Source: Flavobacterium gelidicaeli
Lineage (GTDB): Bacteria; Bacteroidota; Bacteroidia; Flavobacteriales; Flavobacteriaceae
Direction: 5' to 3'
Length of the DNA stretch: 59,921 nucleotides
Assembly: GCF_013294005.1 (NCBI RefSeq)
Contig: NZ_JABSNK010000017.1
Span: forward strand, 1-59,921
Both the position numbers and the translations under genes were made by a program. Below the pieces are notes generated by a model, which saw nothing but the letters and a program-made list of their open reading frames with translations, was not told the origin of the DNA and did no database searches. Below are positions 34,291-42,885 of the stretch, piece after piece. The stretch's first letter is position 1. Each line of letters starts with the position of its first letter.

Positions 34291-34980
34291 ATGAAAAAAG
34301 CAATAATAATTTTAGCTCTCGCTTTTATTTCAACTTCGTATGCACAGGAAATTAAACAAGTACCACAAATAAGTGTCAATGGACAAGCCAAAGTAAAAGT
34401 GGCACCAGATCAAGCGACGATTACTGCTACAGTAGAGACAAAAGGAAGCAATTCAAAAGAGGTTAAGAGAGAAAACGACAAGCAAATTGATGCTGTTTTA
34501 AAGTTAATCAAGAAAAATAATATCGCCACTGCAGATTATAGAACGCAGCGTGTAGCCTTAAATCCTCAGTATGATTATGCTAAGAAGAAAACCAATTATA
34601 ATGCGACACAAACAATCGAAATAATTGTAAGAAACCTGAATCAATATGATGAATTGATGGAAGGATTAGTTTCTGAAGGAGTAAACCGAATTGATAATGT
34701 AATGTTTCAATCTTCGGATTTAGCTAAACATGAGGCTGAGGCAAGAAAATTAGCAATGAAAGACGCCAAGCTTAAAGCAGAGGATTACGTGTCTGTATTG
34801 GGGCAAAAAGTAGGTCGTGCAATTACAATATCAGATAATTCTCAAACCTATTCTCCACAACCTGTTTATGCTCGGATGATGAAAGCAGAAATGAGTGACT
34901 CAGTATCTACTAGGGAAACACTTGCTGTAGGAGAAATTGAAATCACAGCAAATGTAAATGTTAGTTTTATTTTAGAATAA
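34291..34980 (+). CDS. SIMPL domain (DUF541) exported protein
   Basis: 229 residues with a signal peptide (MKKAIIILALAFISTSYAQ). VPQISVNGQAKVKVAPDQATITATVET is the SIMPL start, DYRTQRVALNPQYDY the middle and REARKLAMKDAKLKAEDY-type helix the end. These periplasmic or surface proteins form ring-like oligomers; the role is unclear. The rhomboid gene lies 59 bases upstream and the next clear terminator is after this gene. Confidence 0.92.
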   Translation: MKKAIIILALAFISTSYAQEIKQVPQISVNGQAKVKVAPDQATITATVETKGSNSKEVKRENDKQIDAVLKLIKKNNIATADYRTQRVALNPQYDYAKKKTNYNATQTIEIIVRNLNQYDELMEGLVSEGVNRIDNVMFQSSDLAKHEAEARKLAMKDAKLKAEDYVSVLGQKVGRAITISDNSQTYSPQPVYARMMKAEMSDSVSTRETLAVGEIEITANVNVSFILE

Positions 34981-35006
34981 GTATTACCATAGTAAGTTTT
35001 AAAAAA

Positions 35007-35046
35007 AGCTACTCACTTTGTTGTAAGATGTGAGTAGTTTTTTTTT
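35007..35046 (+). terminator. Rho-independent terminator after the SIMPL gene
   Basis: Stem AGCTACTCAC (35007-35016) with GTGAGTAG (35030-35037) followed by nine T. Confidence 0.9.
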
Positions 35047-35090
35047 GTGAATGATTTTAAGACTGTTTTGGAAAAATAAGGCATAAAAAA

Positions 35091-35116
35091 AAACGTTTCA
35101 ATTTCTTGAAACGTTT
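35091..35116 (-). terminator. Terminator-like hairpin
   Basis: AAACGTTTCAA (35091-35101) pairs with TTGAAACGTTT (35106-35116). On the minus strand it is followed by nine T. It would end a minus-strand transcript carrying the tRNA-like 3' end just upstream. Confidence 0.8.
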
Positions 35117-35118
35117 TA

Positions 35119-35142
35119 GTGGGGAGAGTAGGATTCGAACCT
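35119..35142 (-). other. tRNA 3'-end-like remnant (possible attachment site)
   Basis: On the minus strand TAGGTTCGAATCCTACTCTC then CCCA has the T-loop signature GGTTCGAATCC and an acceptor-like CTCCCCA, followed by a terminator, exactly as after a tRNA gene. No anticodon arm, D-arm or complementary 5' GGGGAG is present upstream, so this is only a 3' fragment. Such fragments are often duplicated att sites of integrated elements. Confidence 0.5.
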
Positions 35143-35587
35143 AATCGGCTAAACCCTTATCTATGCTGCATTTGTCTAAATTTGAAACGGTATGTGCCAC
35201 GATTTTGCCATAAAACTAATAGAGTTAATTTGATAGTTAAATTGCATCTATATCAGTTACTTAACTTGATTTTAATGAACGTAATAATTCGAATATAATG
35301 AGTTGCAAAGTTAACTAATTTTTAATATAATTGTTTTTTTTAGAGGATAATTACTTATTTATATTTAGGATTCTGATTACTTGTAGGATGTAACCTATTT
35401 GAACACATACTTAATTTAACGTAGCTAATGGAGTAGGAGAGTATAGATAATATGCCTTGTGTCAATAATTTTATTAAAAACAACTTACAAAAGCAGAAAT
35501 GCTAATCTTATGTTTTATCTTTAAATCCTCGAAAGTACTGAGAGTCAATGCCAAAGTATGGCCGTGTTCTATTGTAATTTTAAAACT

Positions 35588-37249
35588 TTAAAACCCAATT
35601 TTAGTAGCAACTGTATTTTTCTCCCATTTCTCTGAATTACAAAAACTGATAATTTTTTCAAAAGTTAATTTGTTTCCCAACACCACTTCTTCCATAATGC
35701 ATTTTCGAGCAATATTCCCCATTTCACCACCTGAAAATTTATAGTTATTGGCTAAATAGGATGCTTCTTTAGTAGTAATACTGGGCAATTTATTTTTCCA
35801 GATTTTAGCTGCGTTATCTACGGAAGGAGTATCAAATTTAATTTTAAACAGAAAGCGTCTTTCAAAAGCAGGATCCAAATTATTAAACAAATTAGAAGTT
35901 GCAAATAGGATTCCATCGAAGTTTTCTAAATCTTCCAAAAGTACATTCTGAATTGCATTTTCAGTATCGGAAACGCTGGAAGATCCTGCCATTTTTCGTT
36001 TTCCAATGATCGCATCTGCTTCATTAAAAAGCAAAATAGGACATATTTTTTCTTGCTCTTTCAATTCATAATAATCAGTAAATATCTTTTTAACCAATTT
36101 TTGACTTTCACCAAACCACATTGATTTAGTTTCGGAAATTTCTACTTTATAAATTGGACGATTGTATTTTTTGGCAATTTGATATACCGTTTCCGTTTTT
36201 CCAGTTCCTGGAGCTCCATACAAAAGTGAACTCACGCCAACAGGCATATTATTCGCTTTTAATCGCTTTTGCAAATTGGAGAATGCTATTTGCGACATAC
36301 TTTTTACAACGGGTTCTAGCAATTGTTGCTCTAAAGGGTTGTAGAACAAATTGGTCTTTTGAATTTTATCAGGATAAATCAGTTTATCGTTTTTGCTTTC
36401 TTTTTGCACAAACGAAATTCCTTCCATCTCACTGAGCATTCTTACCGCTTTTGAAGACAATTGTATTTTGTGTCTGTTGGCAAATTCACTCTTGTCTTTT
36501 TCTACCAAATTCAAAGTATTCAACTTTGTTTTACCTAATAAAAAACTGGAGACATAGTCAAAAGTATCACTTTTACTTTTCGTGAAATCATCTACTGTTT
36601 TTTGAAAAGCAGTGTTAAAATCATTATCTCCTATAGAAATAGCATCAAGAACAGCATCAAAAAAAACAAAAGAATCAATAGGTTCTAAATTTTCACAAGC
36701 ATAATTGATTAGTGGAAACTTTCGATTGTCTTTTAATAATTTTTTGAATCGATATGCAAAAATGTGATACTGAATTTCTTTATTGTCTTTGGCATCACTT
36801 AAAACATCTAAGTCTTTTAAAAATACATGAAAAGTATCATCTATTAGTTGTATCGAAATCAATTCAGAGGGGATATTTTTATTGGAAACAAGAAATTCCA
36901 ACAAGTCTTTTTTTACCGAATAATCTTCTTGTAGCACATTTCTATGTTTTTCTTTATTTAAAATATTTTTGTCAACCAAATATTGAATGTCATTCAAATA
37001 AGGTAAGAATCCAATTTTTTCTAGTCCAAAATAAGTGATTAATTCTTTCAGTTCAATTTCATCAAAGCAAGACAAACTAATAAAACTGGAAAGCAAAATA
37101 CTCTGGATATCATTAATTTGAAAATAGTTAGAAATGTATTGGATTTCGAAGCTTAAGGCATCATAACGGTCCAAAATTAGCTTTGATTTTTCAGAAGTTT
37201 TGTGAATCGTTTCTACCGCTTTTAAAATGGTCATTTCTGTAGTTTCCAT
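35588..37249 (-). CDS. AAA-family ATPase
   Basis: About 553 residues from ATG 37249 (METTEMTILKAVET); an upstream ATG would add 13 residues from the promoter region. The first 300 residues are helical and unassigned. The C-terminal part is a classical AAA module: Walker A GAPGTGKT, Walker B ILLFNEADAI (Asn in place of the first Asp), sensor ILFATSNLFNNLDPAFERRF with the Arg finger, and a small helical lid. This set-up is found in stand-alone bacterial AAA proteins, some linked to phage defence. No partner nuclease is fused. Confidence 0.8.
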   Translation of the reverse strand: METTEMTILKAVETIHKTSEKSKLILDRYDALSFEIQYISNYFQINDIQSILLSSFISLSCFDEIELKELITYFGLEKIGFLPYLNDIQYLVDKNILNKEKHRNVLQEDYSVKKDLLEFLVSNKNIPSELISIQLIDDTFHVFLKDLDVLSDAKDNKEIQYHIFAYRFKKLLKDNRKFPLINYACENLEPIDSFVFFDAVLDAISIGDNDFNTAFQKTVDDFTKSKSDTFDYVSSFLLGKTKLNTLNLVEKDKSEFANRHKIQLSSKAVRMLSEMEGISFVQKESKNDKLIYPDKIQKTNLFYNPLEQQLLEPVVKSMSQIAFSNLQKRLKANNMPVGVSSLLYGAPGTGKTETVYQIAKKYNRPIYKVEISETKSMWFGESQKLVKKIFTDYYELKEQEKICPILLFNEADAIIGKRKMAGSSSVSDTENAIQNVLLEDLENFDGILFATSNLFNNLDPAFERRFLFKIKFDTPSVDNAAKIWKNKLPSITTKEASYLANNYKFSGGEMGNIARKCIMEEVVLGNKLTFEKIISFCNSEKWEKNTVATKIGF

Positions 37250-37280
37250 AACTTTATGTTTTAGTATGGTACAAAAATAA

Positions 37281-37307
37281 AACGACACACTGCCAAGGTG
37301 TGTCGTT
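37281..37307. terminator. Hairpin between the phosphoesterase and ATPase genes
   Basis: AACGACACAC (37281-37290) pairs perfectly with GTGTGTCGTT (37298-37307), with a seven-base loop. There is no long T-run on either side. On the minus strand it lies upstream of the phosphoesterase stop-to-ATPase start interval, so it may be a terminator or an RNA-processing structure. Confidence 0.6.
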
Positions 37308-37337
37308 CTACAAATCTTTTAAGTTGTAAATCTATTT

Positions 37338-37964
37338 TTAAATTTCAAAAACAATTGGAGCATTTACCAATTGATAATTTACATTTACCGAAGAAGCATT
37401 TGCAAAAATGGTTTTGCTTTTCTCCTTCATTCCATAACCTTCGTGAATGTGACCAAATACGTGAAGTTTGGGTTTGATTTGGTTTACTTTTTTGAGCAAC
37501 ATTTCGCATCCTGCATTATAATTGGAAGCCGTTCGGTCTAAAATCCCAAAAGGCGGGCCGTGTGTAATTAAAATATCGGTATCTTTAGGGATTAAACGCC
37601 AATGTCTGTTGATTTCAGTGCCTTTTTTTCGATTAAAAGCCCAATCACAAAATTCAGGTTGCACAGGCGAACCCCATATTTTCAGCCCCTCAATTTCTAT
37701 TCCTGAATCGTTGAGATAATGAATGTTTTTTGGTATTACTTTATCAATATAGGCTTTGTCTTTTTTTTCAAAAAACCAATCATGGTTCCCCGCAATAAAA
37801 ATTTTATGTGTGTAGGGTTGTTCTTCAAACCATCTCAAGAAAACAATGACCTCATCTTCCGTTCCATATCCGCACAAATCACCTGCATGAATGAGCATAT
37901 CGCCACCAAGTAATTCTAATTGGTTGTGACGGAAATGGGTATCGGAGATTAGGGTTAGGGTCAT
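37338..37964 (-). CDS. Metallophosphoesterase
   Basis: 208 residues. All motifs of the calcineurin-like fold are present: S-D-T-H (D8, H10), HAGDLCGYG, AGNHDWFFE, THGPPFGILD and VFGHIHEGYG. It is a cytoplasmic two-metal phosphatase or phosphodiesterase, related to the MPPED1/2 group. It points the same way as its neighbours but has its own spacing (56 bases to the DUF262 gene, 373 to the ATPase start side), so an operon is uncertain. Confidence 0.93.
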   Translation of the reverse strand: MTLTLISDTHFRHNQLELLGGDMLIHAGDLCGYGTEDEVIVFLRWFEEQPYTHKIFIAGNHDWFFEKKDKAYIDKVIPKNIHYLNDSGIEIEGLKIWGSPVQPEFCDWAFNRKKGTEINRHWRLIPKDTDILITHGPPFGILDRTASNYNAGCEMLLKKVNQIKPKLHVFGHIHEGYGMKEKSKTIFANASSVNVNYQLVNAPIVFEI

Positions 37965-38020
37965 TTTTGTTGGTTTGGTTTAAAATATTGTGATATTTAA
38001 TTATTCTTTATAATTCAATG

Positions 38021-40009
38021 CTAATTTATCTCTTCCTCTTTCAGTGATTTTTTTAGATTTAGTTTTCTGAAGTTCTCCCCAACAACTCTTGTTTTTTCAA
38101 GCATAAATAAAACGGATTTTTCTTCATTTAAACAAATTCTTTTATGATAACATTCGCTTAAAAGTTTTTTATCCTTAATTATTTTATTACGCCAATCACT
38201 GAATGCCAATTCTTTATTTATTAAACTATTTAAAAATTCATTTCGTTCCTGATTAACAGTAATCATATCTAATAAATTATAAACTGGACGAATAAATTTA
38301 TTATCTTTATTATCAAAGGCAGTTTTCCATTCTGAAGCTGAATTTAATAAAGAATATCTATGAGCCGAAAGTGAATAAGTATATCCATCCCAACTTGAGT
38401 AATCGCCTATAGTTAACAATGCTCTCCTTAATAAATCATCTTTTATTTTAAATATTAGTAAAAAAGAATTTGAAACCTTTTTAAATTTTTCAAAATCATA
38501 TACTTCATTAATTTTTGAAAATTCTAATAAAAAATCAATCTTACCTTTTAAAAAAGAATCAACTTCAATTTTACATATTTGACTTTTCCAATCATAATCT
38601 CCAATATTGATTAAAATTGCTTTTAACTTCTCCTCTGTAATTTGATTACCATAAAATCCAGTCAACTCAATAGATGCAATTTCATTAATAACATCATCCA
38701 GTCTCATTAATCTATTTACAGAGCTTAAAACATTTTTAATGTTTTCCGTATTAATATCTGTGTTTTCAACTAAATTCCTTAAAATCCTAATTTTTTTCTT
38801 AAATTCTATTTCTTCAATATCTTTATTATTTGATAGAACATATTGAAACAATCCATAAAACAAAGTTCTGGACTTAAAATCTGTTTTGCTTAAAAAACGC
38901 ATAAATAGATTTGAATTATCTTCCTTTTCTGAATCCCAAAAATTCACCTCTTTTAATAATTCATTTATCTTTAATGCCACTTCCTCTTTTGAATAAAAAT
39001 CTAAAAAAGTGGTAATGTTTTGAATAATGATATCATCCTTTATGTCCTTAAAATCAAAAAGGAAAGTTTGATATTCTTTGTTTGAAATATAGATATTAAC
39101 ATCATTAAAAACTGTTGTTTTTAGTTTAAACTCTTCTGATTTAATATTTCCTTTAAAATTTTCAACATAATTAAAAAAAGCTATTCCTCTAAAGAAATTC
39201 ATCATTTCTTCATCAATTGAGTTATCCCCATTATCCGAATTCCAAAATAAATCTGTCCAAGTTGTATCTAATTTATAAGACCAATCTTTTTTAAATTCTT
39301 TAGTTGTTTTTTTCTCTAACTCGTCATCCAACCAAGCTTTAAAATTTTCAAAATCAGACAATTGCTTACCTCTCGAATTCATTTTAACATACAATTCATC
39401 GGTTAGTTTGAATTCATTTAATGGCAAAAAATAAAAGGTAATATCTTCCCTTGTTCTTAATTTCTCCCAAAATTCTGTTTTCCCTTTAAATAAATTATGA
39501 ATAGCATTAACCATAACCAACATTGCTTTCACAGTTGGATCTTTTTTCCACGAATAAAAAAACCAAGATTGATTCTCTATTTCGATAGATAAGTTTTCAA
39601 CTTCATAACTAATTTCTTTAGTCAGTATAGCTGTAATAAATTTTTGAGTGCTACTTCTAATTTCATATTTAAACTTCAATAGAATTTCTTTGCATTCTTC
39701 TGTATAGTTATTTGAAATTCTTGCTAAATACCAATGTAATAAAAATAAAGTTGTTAAACGTTGCTGACCATCAAGTGGAATTAATTCATTATTATCATTA
39801 GAACCATAAACAAAGTCAAGGTTTAAAACTTGATTATCTTTATCTAAAACATCAAATAATTTATTCAGTATCTCTGTTCTAATAATTTCAATTTTCACGT
39901 CTTCTCTCCCTTGAGCAAAATCACGTTGAATCTTCGGAATGATAATTTTATTATCATTTAAAAGTTTCCAAAAGGTCATTTTTTCTCCTATAGTCTGTAT
40001 TTTTTCCAT
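38021..40009 (-). CDS. DUF262 domain protein (GmrS-like)
   Basis: 662 residues. The DUF262 (GmrSD N-terminal) NTPase/ParB-like nuclease motif is PKIQRDFAQGRED and, after DFVYGSN, IPLDGQQRLTTLFLLHWYL (D-G-Q-Q-R). The remaining 450 residues are helical with aromatic clusters (NFFRGIAFFNYVENF; WRNKIIKDKKLL) and have no HNH. It follows the second DUF262 gene by nine bases. GmrSD enzymes are type IV restriction systems that cut modified phage DNA; the NTPase half is GmrS. Conclusion by analogy. Confidence 0.75.
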   Translation of the reverse strand: MEKIQTIGEKMTFWKLLNDNKIIIPKIQRDFAQGREDVKIEIIRTEILNKLFDVLDKDNQVLNLDFVYGSNDNNELIPLDGQQRLTTLFLLHWYLARISNNYTEECKEILLKFKYEIRSSTQKFITAILTKEISYEVENLSIEIENQSWFFYSWKKDPTVKAMLVMVNAIHNLFKGKTEFWEKLRTREDITFYFLPLNEFKLTDELYVKMNSRGKQLSDFENFKAWLDDELEKKTTKEFKKDWSYKLDTTWTDLFWNSDNGDNSIDEEMMNFFRGIAFFNYVENFKGNIKSEEFKLKTTVFNDVNIYISNKEYQTFLFDFKDIKDDIIIQNITTFLDFYSKEEVALKINELLKEVNFWDSEKEDNSNLFMRFLSKTDFKSRTLFYGLFQYVLSNNKDIEEIEFKKKIRILRNLVENTDINTENIKNVLSSVNRLMRLDDVINEIASIELTGFYGNQITEEKLKAILINIGDYDWKSQICKIEVDSFLKGKIDFLLEFSKINEVYDFEKFKKVSNSFLLIFKIKDDLLRRALLTIGDYSSWDGYTYSLSAHRYSLLNSASEWKTAFDNKDNKFIRPVYNLLDMITVNQERNEFLNSLINKELAFSDWRNKIIKDKKLLSECYHKRICLNEEKSVLFMLEKTRVVGENFRKLNLKKSLKEEEIN

Positions 40010-40018
40010 TATGTAGTT

Positions 40019-41677
40019 TTATGAAATAGTTGTTTTAATAGCTTCAAAATAATCCTCTCTGTCTCTATTTGTCCAAAAATAAAATTGTTTTGGATCTTTT
40101 GTGTATTGTTTTAAAAACACATTTTTTGTACAAATGGGTAGGTAATGATTTCCTTTTTCGGCCTTAATAATCATTTCCCTTTTAGTTGCAAAAATGTTGT
40201 TACTTAACGAACTGTTTGTTTTTCCATCCAATAAAGCTAAATTACTTATTTCATTCATTTCGCTACCGTCAGAAGTTAATTTTACAACTTTATTAAATAA
40301 TTCTTCAAACTTTTCTTTGGACAATTTGTCATTATTGTGCTCTTGAATTTCTATTATTAGATTTGAAACATTTTCTATTTCTTCTATTTTCTTCAATCCA
40401 ATTATTGAATCTTCCATCCATTTATTCCATTGATCTAAAGAATTCATTCCGTCTGACTTTTGAGCATGAATATGCTCTACAGACCATTTGGTTATCTTAA
40501 ATGACTTGAAAGGAAATCTATTAAAATTGTTTTCTGATGAGTTATTGATATGAGTTTTTATGTTGAATAAAAGCAAAGCATTAGTAACTAGTCCTGAACC
40601 ATAAAGATAATCTCCTAATTTTTGCACAGTATCTGATTTTTTTATTTCATCATTTACCCACTTATTAAATTCTCTTTTGGATGTGCTTTTTTGTTTGTTA
40701 TAAACTTCTTTTATTTTGTTTTTTCCGGAAACTGCTAACTGATAACCAACTAAATGATACAATTCAAGATCGTTAAACCAATCTTGTAAACAATAAAACA
40801 ATTCGGTAATCTTTTGCCACTCATCGTTTAGATTTATTTCCTTTTTAGCAAAAAAATGGAATGAATATAATTTGTCTTGTTTCTTATCTTCAAAATGTTT
40901 GTTTGCAATTATATCTAATAAAAAATCAATTCTTGTAAACTTGTTTTCTTTTCCAGATGAAATAAAATACCATAGCTCATCATTTTGCAATTCTTTTTCT
41001 ATAAAATCCCATTCTAAAGCAATCTGATTTTTGACTTCATTAGTCAAATTATTTTCTTTAGAAGATAAAAACAATGCTTTTATCAATTCTGAATTCGTAA
41101 GAGGAATTTTTCCAATATTGATTCTTGCAAAAAGTTCTTGAGGTTTTATTTCCTCCTTTACATCATACCATATAACTTTTGTACAATTTACAAGATTACC
41201 ATATAAATTATTTTCAGGGTTTTCTAAAAACCATTTCTTTATCACATTGTAAGCAATAAATAAATGATAATTATCTATATTATTTATTTCTTCGTTTTTG
41301 AAAATATTCCAGTTGGATTCTTCAATTGAGTTATTTGAAATTTGGTTATTTAAAAACAATTCACTCTTCTTCCTTGTTTGATAATCAATTTTAAAGCTTT
41401 TTTCATCTAAAACTGATAGAATAATAAAAATGGTAGTTATTCTCTGTTGGCCATCAATTAATTCGACTTTACCCTCTGTTTTTTTTACGACAATTGGTTG
41501 AAGACAATAGAACTCCCCCTTTTTTCCTAATTCAAATTCATTAATGTCATTTAATAAATCTATTACTTGTTGTTCATCCCATTTATATCCACGTTGATAT
41601 GAATCAACAAAGAAATGATTATTCTCTTCGATAATAGTTTTTATCGATTTTAATTCTAATGTGTTTTTTTCTTCCAT
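40019..41677 (-). CDS. DUF262/DUF1524 (HNH) domain protein (GmrD-like)
   Basis: About 552 residues from ATG 41677 (MEEKNTLELKSIKTI); the frame runs upstream through an exonuclease remnant. N-terminal DUF262: VDSYQRGYKWDEQQVIDLLNDI (in two parts) and ELIDGQQRITTIFII. C-terminal DUF1524-type HNH site: WSVEHIHAQKSDG (E-H-I-H) and NLALLDGKTNSSLSNNIF (the conserved N-L-x-L-L...N-S-x-L-S-N). This is the predicted DNA-cutting subunit. The pair of genes with both domains resembles split GmrS/GmrD-type modification-dependent restriction. Confidence 0.8.
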   Translation of the reverse strand: MEEKNTLELKSIKTIIEENNHFFVDSYQRGYKWDEQQVIDLLNDINEFELGKKGEFYCLQPIVVKKTEGKVELIDGQQRITTIFIILSVLDEKSFKIDYQTRKKSELFLNNQISNNSIEESNWNIFKNEEINNIDNYHLFIAYNVIKKWFLENPENNLYGNLVNCTKVIWYDVKEEIKPQELFARINIGKIPLTNSELIKALFLSSKENNLTNEVKNQIALEWDFIEKELQNDELWYFISSGKENKFTRIDFLLDIIANKHFEDKKQDKLYSFHFFAKKEINLNDEWQKITELFYCLQDWFNDLELYHLVGYQLAVSGKNKIKEVYNKQKSTSKREFNKWVNDEIKKSDTVQKLGDYLYGSGLVTNALLLFNIKTHINNSSENNFNRFPFKSFKITKWSVEHIHAQKSDGMNSLDQWNKWMEDSIIGLKKIEEIENVSNLIIEIQEHNNDKLSKEKFEELFNKVVKLTSDGSEMNEISNLALLDGKTNSSLSNNIFATKREMIIKAEKGNHYLPICTKNVFLKQYTKDPKQFYFWTNRDREDYFEAIKTTIS

Positions 41678-41761
41678 ATTTATTTTTAGTCGTTTATATA
41701 TATATATATTAAAAAGTTCCCCACAAGCCCGAGCATCACTCAAAGCATTGTGATGATTTAA
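41678..41761 (-). pseudogene. C-terminal remnant of a DnaQ-like 3'-5' exonuclease
   Basis: In frame after a TAA at 41762-41764 the sequence reads LNHHNALSDARACGELFNIY. This is the ExoIII motif of DEDDh exonucleases (H-x-A-x-x-D-A). It runs in frame into the DUF262 gene that follows, so there is no stop. The matching N-terminus is at 42751-42885, about 1 kb upstream. The exonuclease gene was therefore broken and its middle lost. Confidence 0.8.
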
Positions 41762-41764
41762 TTA

Positions 41765-42021
41765 TACAGCAAATTTTTCGTACAAGTTAATTAATTTTGC
41801 CTTGTAAATCTTATATATAAAAAATATTACACTATGATATTGACATTCTATAAAACTCTAGTGTATTCTTTATTACAGTCTAAATTGATGCGAAATATTG
41901 ATATAAAAAAAACAAAAGGAGGCGCTATTAATTGTAATTTATTTTCCTGTTTTTGGCTGCAGCTATTATATTGTCATTACAAATCATCAATAGTATTTCC
42001 GCTTTTTAAGTGGTAGGTGCT
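41765..42021. other. Non-coding gap inside the broken exonuclease
   Basis: 257 AT-rich bases with no homology to either exonuclease half. One frame on the plus strand (41834-42016) is open but has no protein-like composition. Confidence 0.5.
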
Positions 42022-42729
42022 TTAATCTACGTTTCCAAAAACTTTTTGATATTCTCTAAATCCTATTTCGCTGATAGGAATTTTCGAAATATCTTCAAAA
42101 CCTTTGTTTTTTTCAAGAATTTCAGAAACAACTTCTATCGTTTTAATTATAATTTCATCCATTTTTGAAAGAGATGCCTTTGTACTTATATTCCCGTATT
42201 TTTTCCTTACTTTATTATTATCTAAAAGAAGGAAATCATCAACTTGATCTTTTAGGTTTTGAGCATTATCAAAAGCAAATTGATATCGTTTTTCGCCTTC
42301 AAAGGCGAAAGGTGTGATTACAAAAGCTGCAGTAATAATCACTTTTTGTCGAATTATTTCAGCTATGAAGGGAAGCGCCAAAGTTGCAGTTTCTCCACCA
42401 TAACCAGCAATCAGAAACACAATTTTGGTGCTTTTGGTAATTACTTTTTCTACTTCGTTTATAAATGCTTCGTAGCTTATTTTAGGGGCTACGTTGGTAT
42501 CAAGTTCAGTAGCTGAAGCTGTTTCTAATTGAATTTTGATAGGTATGTTACTATTCTTTAGCGTCTGAAGATTGGTGTCTTAAGCAACGCAATCAACTCC
42601 TTTTAATTGCTGTTGGTAAATAGCATTTACAATATTACAACCGCAACCTCCAATGCCGAGTATGGTTATGGAACTGTTTTTATCAACGGTACAATCTAAA
42701 TTTGAATTTACATTGGTAGAATTTTTCAT
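42022..42729 (-). pseudogene. FtsZ-like protein with an in-frame stop
   Basis: From ATG 42729 the frame reads ITILGIGGCGCNIVNAI (tubulin/FtsZ nucleotide-binding G-G-G-x-x-N analogue), then KGVDCVA, a TAA at 42580-42582, then continues DTNLQTLKNSNIPIKI and VFLIAGYGGETATLALPFIAE (the FtsZ T4 loop, normally GGGTGTG). The second half is open to 42022. About 236 codons, much shorter than FtsZ (lacks its C-terminal domain). It is a divergent paralogue, not the division gene. One nonsense codon makes it a pseudogene unless it is read through. It lies inside the broken exonuclease. Confidence 0.78.
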
Positions 42730-42750
42730 TTTTTACTTTTAAATTTGATA

Positions 42751-42885
42751 TTAAGAAAACAAGGTATGTCGGTTTGATTTATAAATAATTATATTTTCAT
42801 TCTCCATTCGAACCAAACTCACTTGACAAATACTTGAGCGAAAACCTTGGGCTGTTTCAAAATCTATGGCGGTAAAGGATTCCAT
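42751..42885 (-). pseudogene. N-terminal remnant of a DnaQ-like 3'-5' exonuclease
   Basis: From ATG 42885, directly after the WYL gene stop (TAAATG), the sequence reads MESFTAIDFETAQGFRSSIC then QVSLVRMENENI before a stop at 42751. This is the ExoI motif of DEDDh exonucleases (D-x-E-T). Sequence homologous to the middle of the enzyme is absent. With the fragment at 41678-41761 it accounts for the two ends of one gene. Confidence 0.8.

Larger units (their letters stand above)
34981..35587. other. Non-coding gap with two terminators and a tRNA-like remnant
   Basis: 607 bases without a gene. It holds the terminator at 35007-35046, a second terminator and tRNA-3'-like fragment at 35091-35142, and then about 440 AT-rich bases with nothing recognisable. 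It marks the boundary between core genes and the accessory stretch at 35588-44000. Confidence 0.7.

Noticed and set aside
35119..35480. Complete tRNA or tmRNA gene
   Set aside because: Only the T-loop and acceptor 3' part are present; no matching 5' acceptor, D-arm, anticodon arm or tmRNA tag region.
37281..37307. Transposon end (inverted repeat)
   Set aside because: Single hairpin with a short loop; no transposase or second copy nearby.
41834..42016. 60-codon plus-strand gene
   Set aside because: No protein-like composition, no promoter, lies in degraded sequence.
42580..42582. Recoded stop (selenocysteine or similar) in the FtsZ-like gene
   Set aside because: The codon is TAA, not TGA, and no recoding structure is evident.
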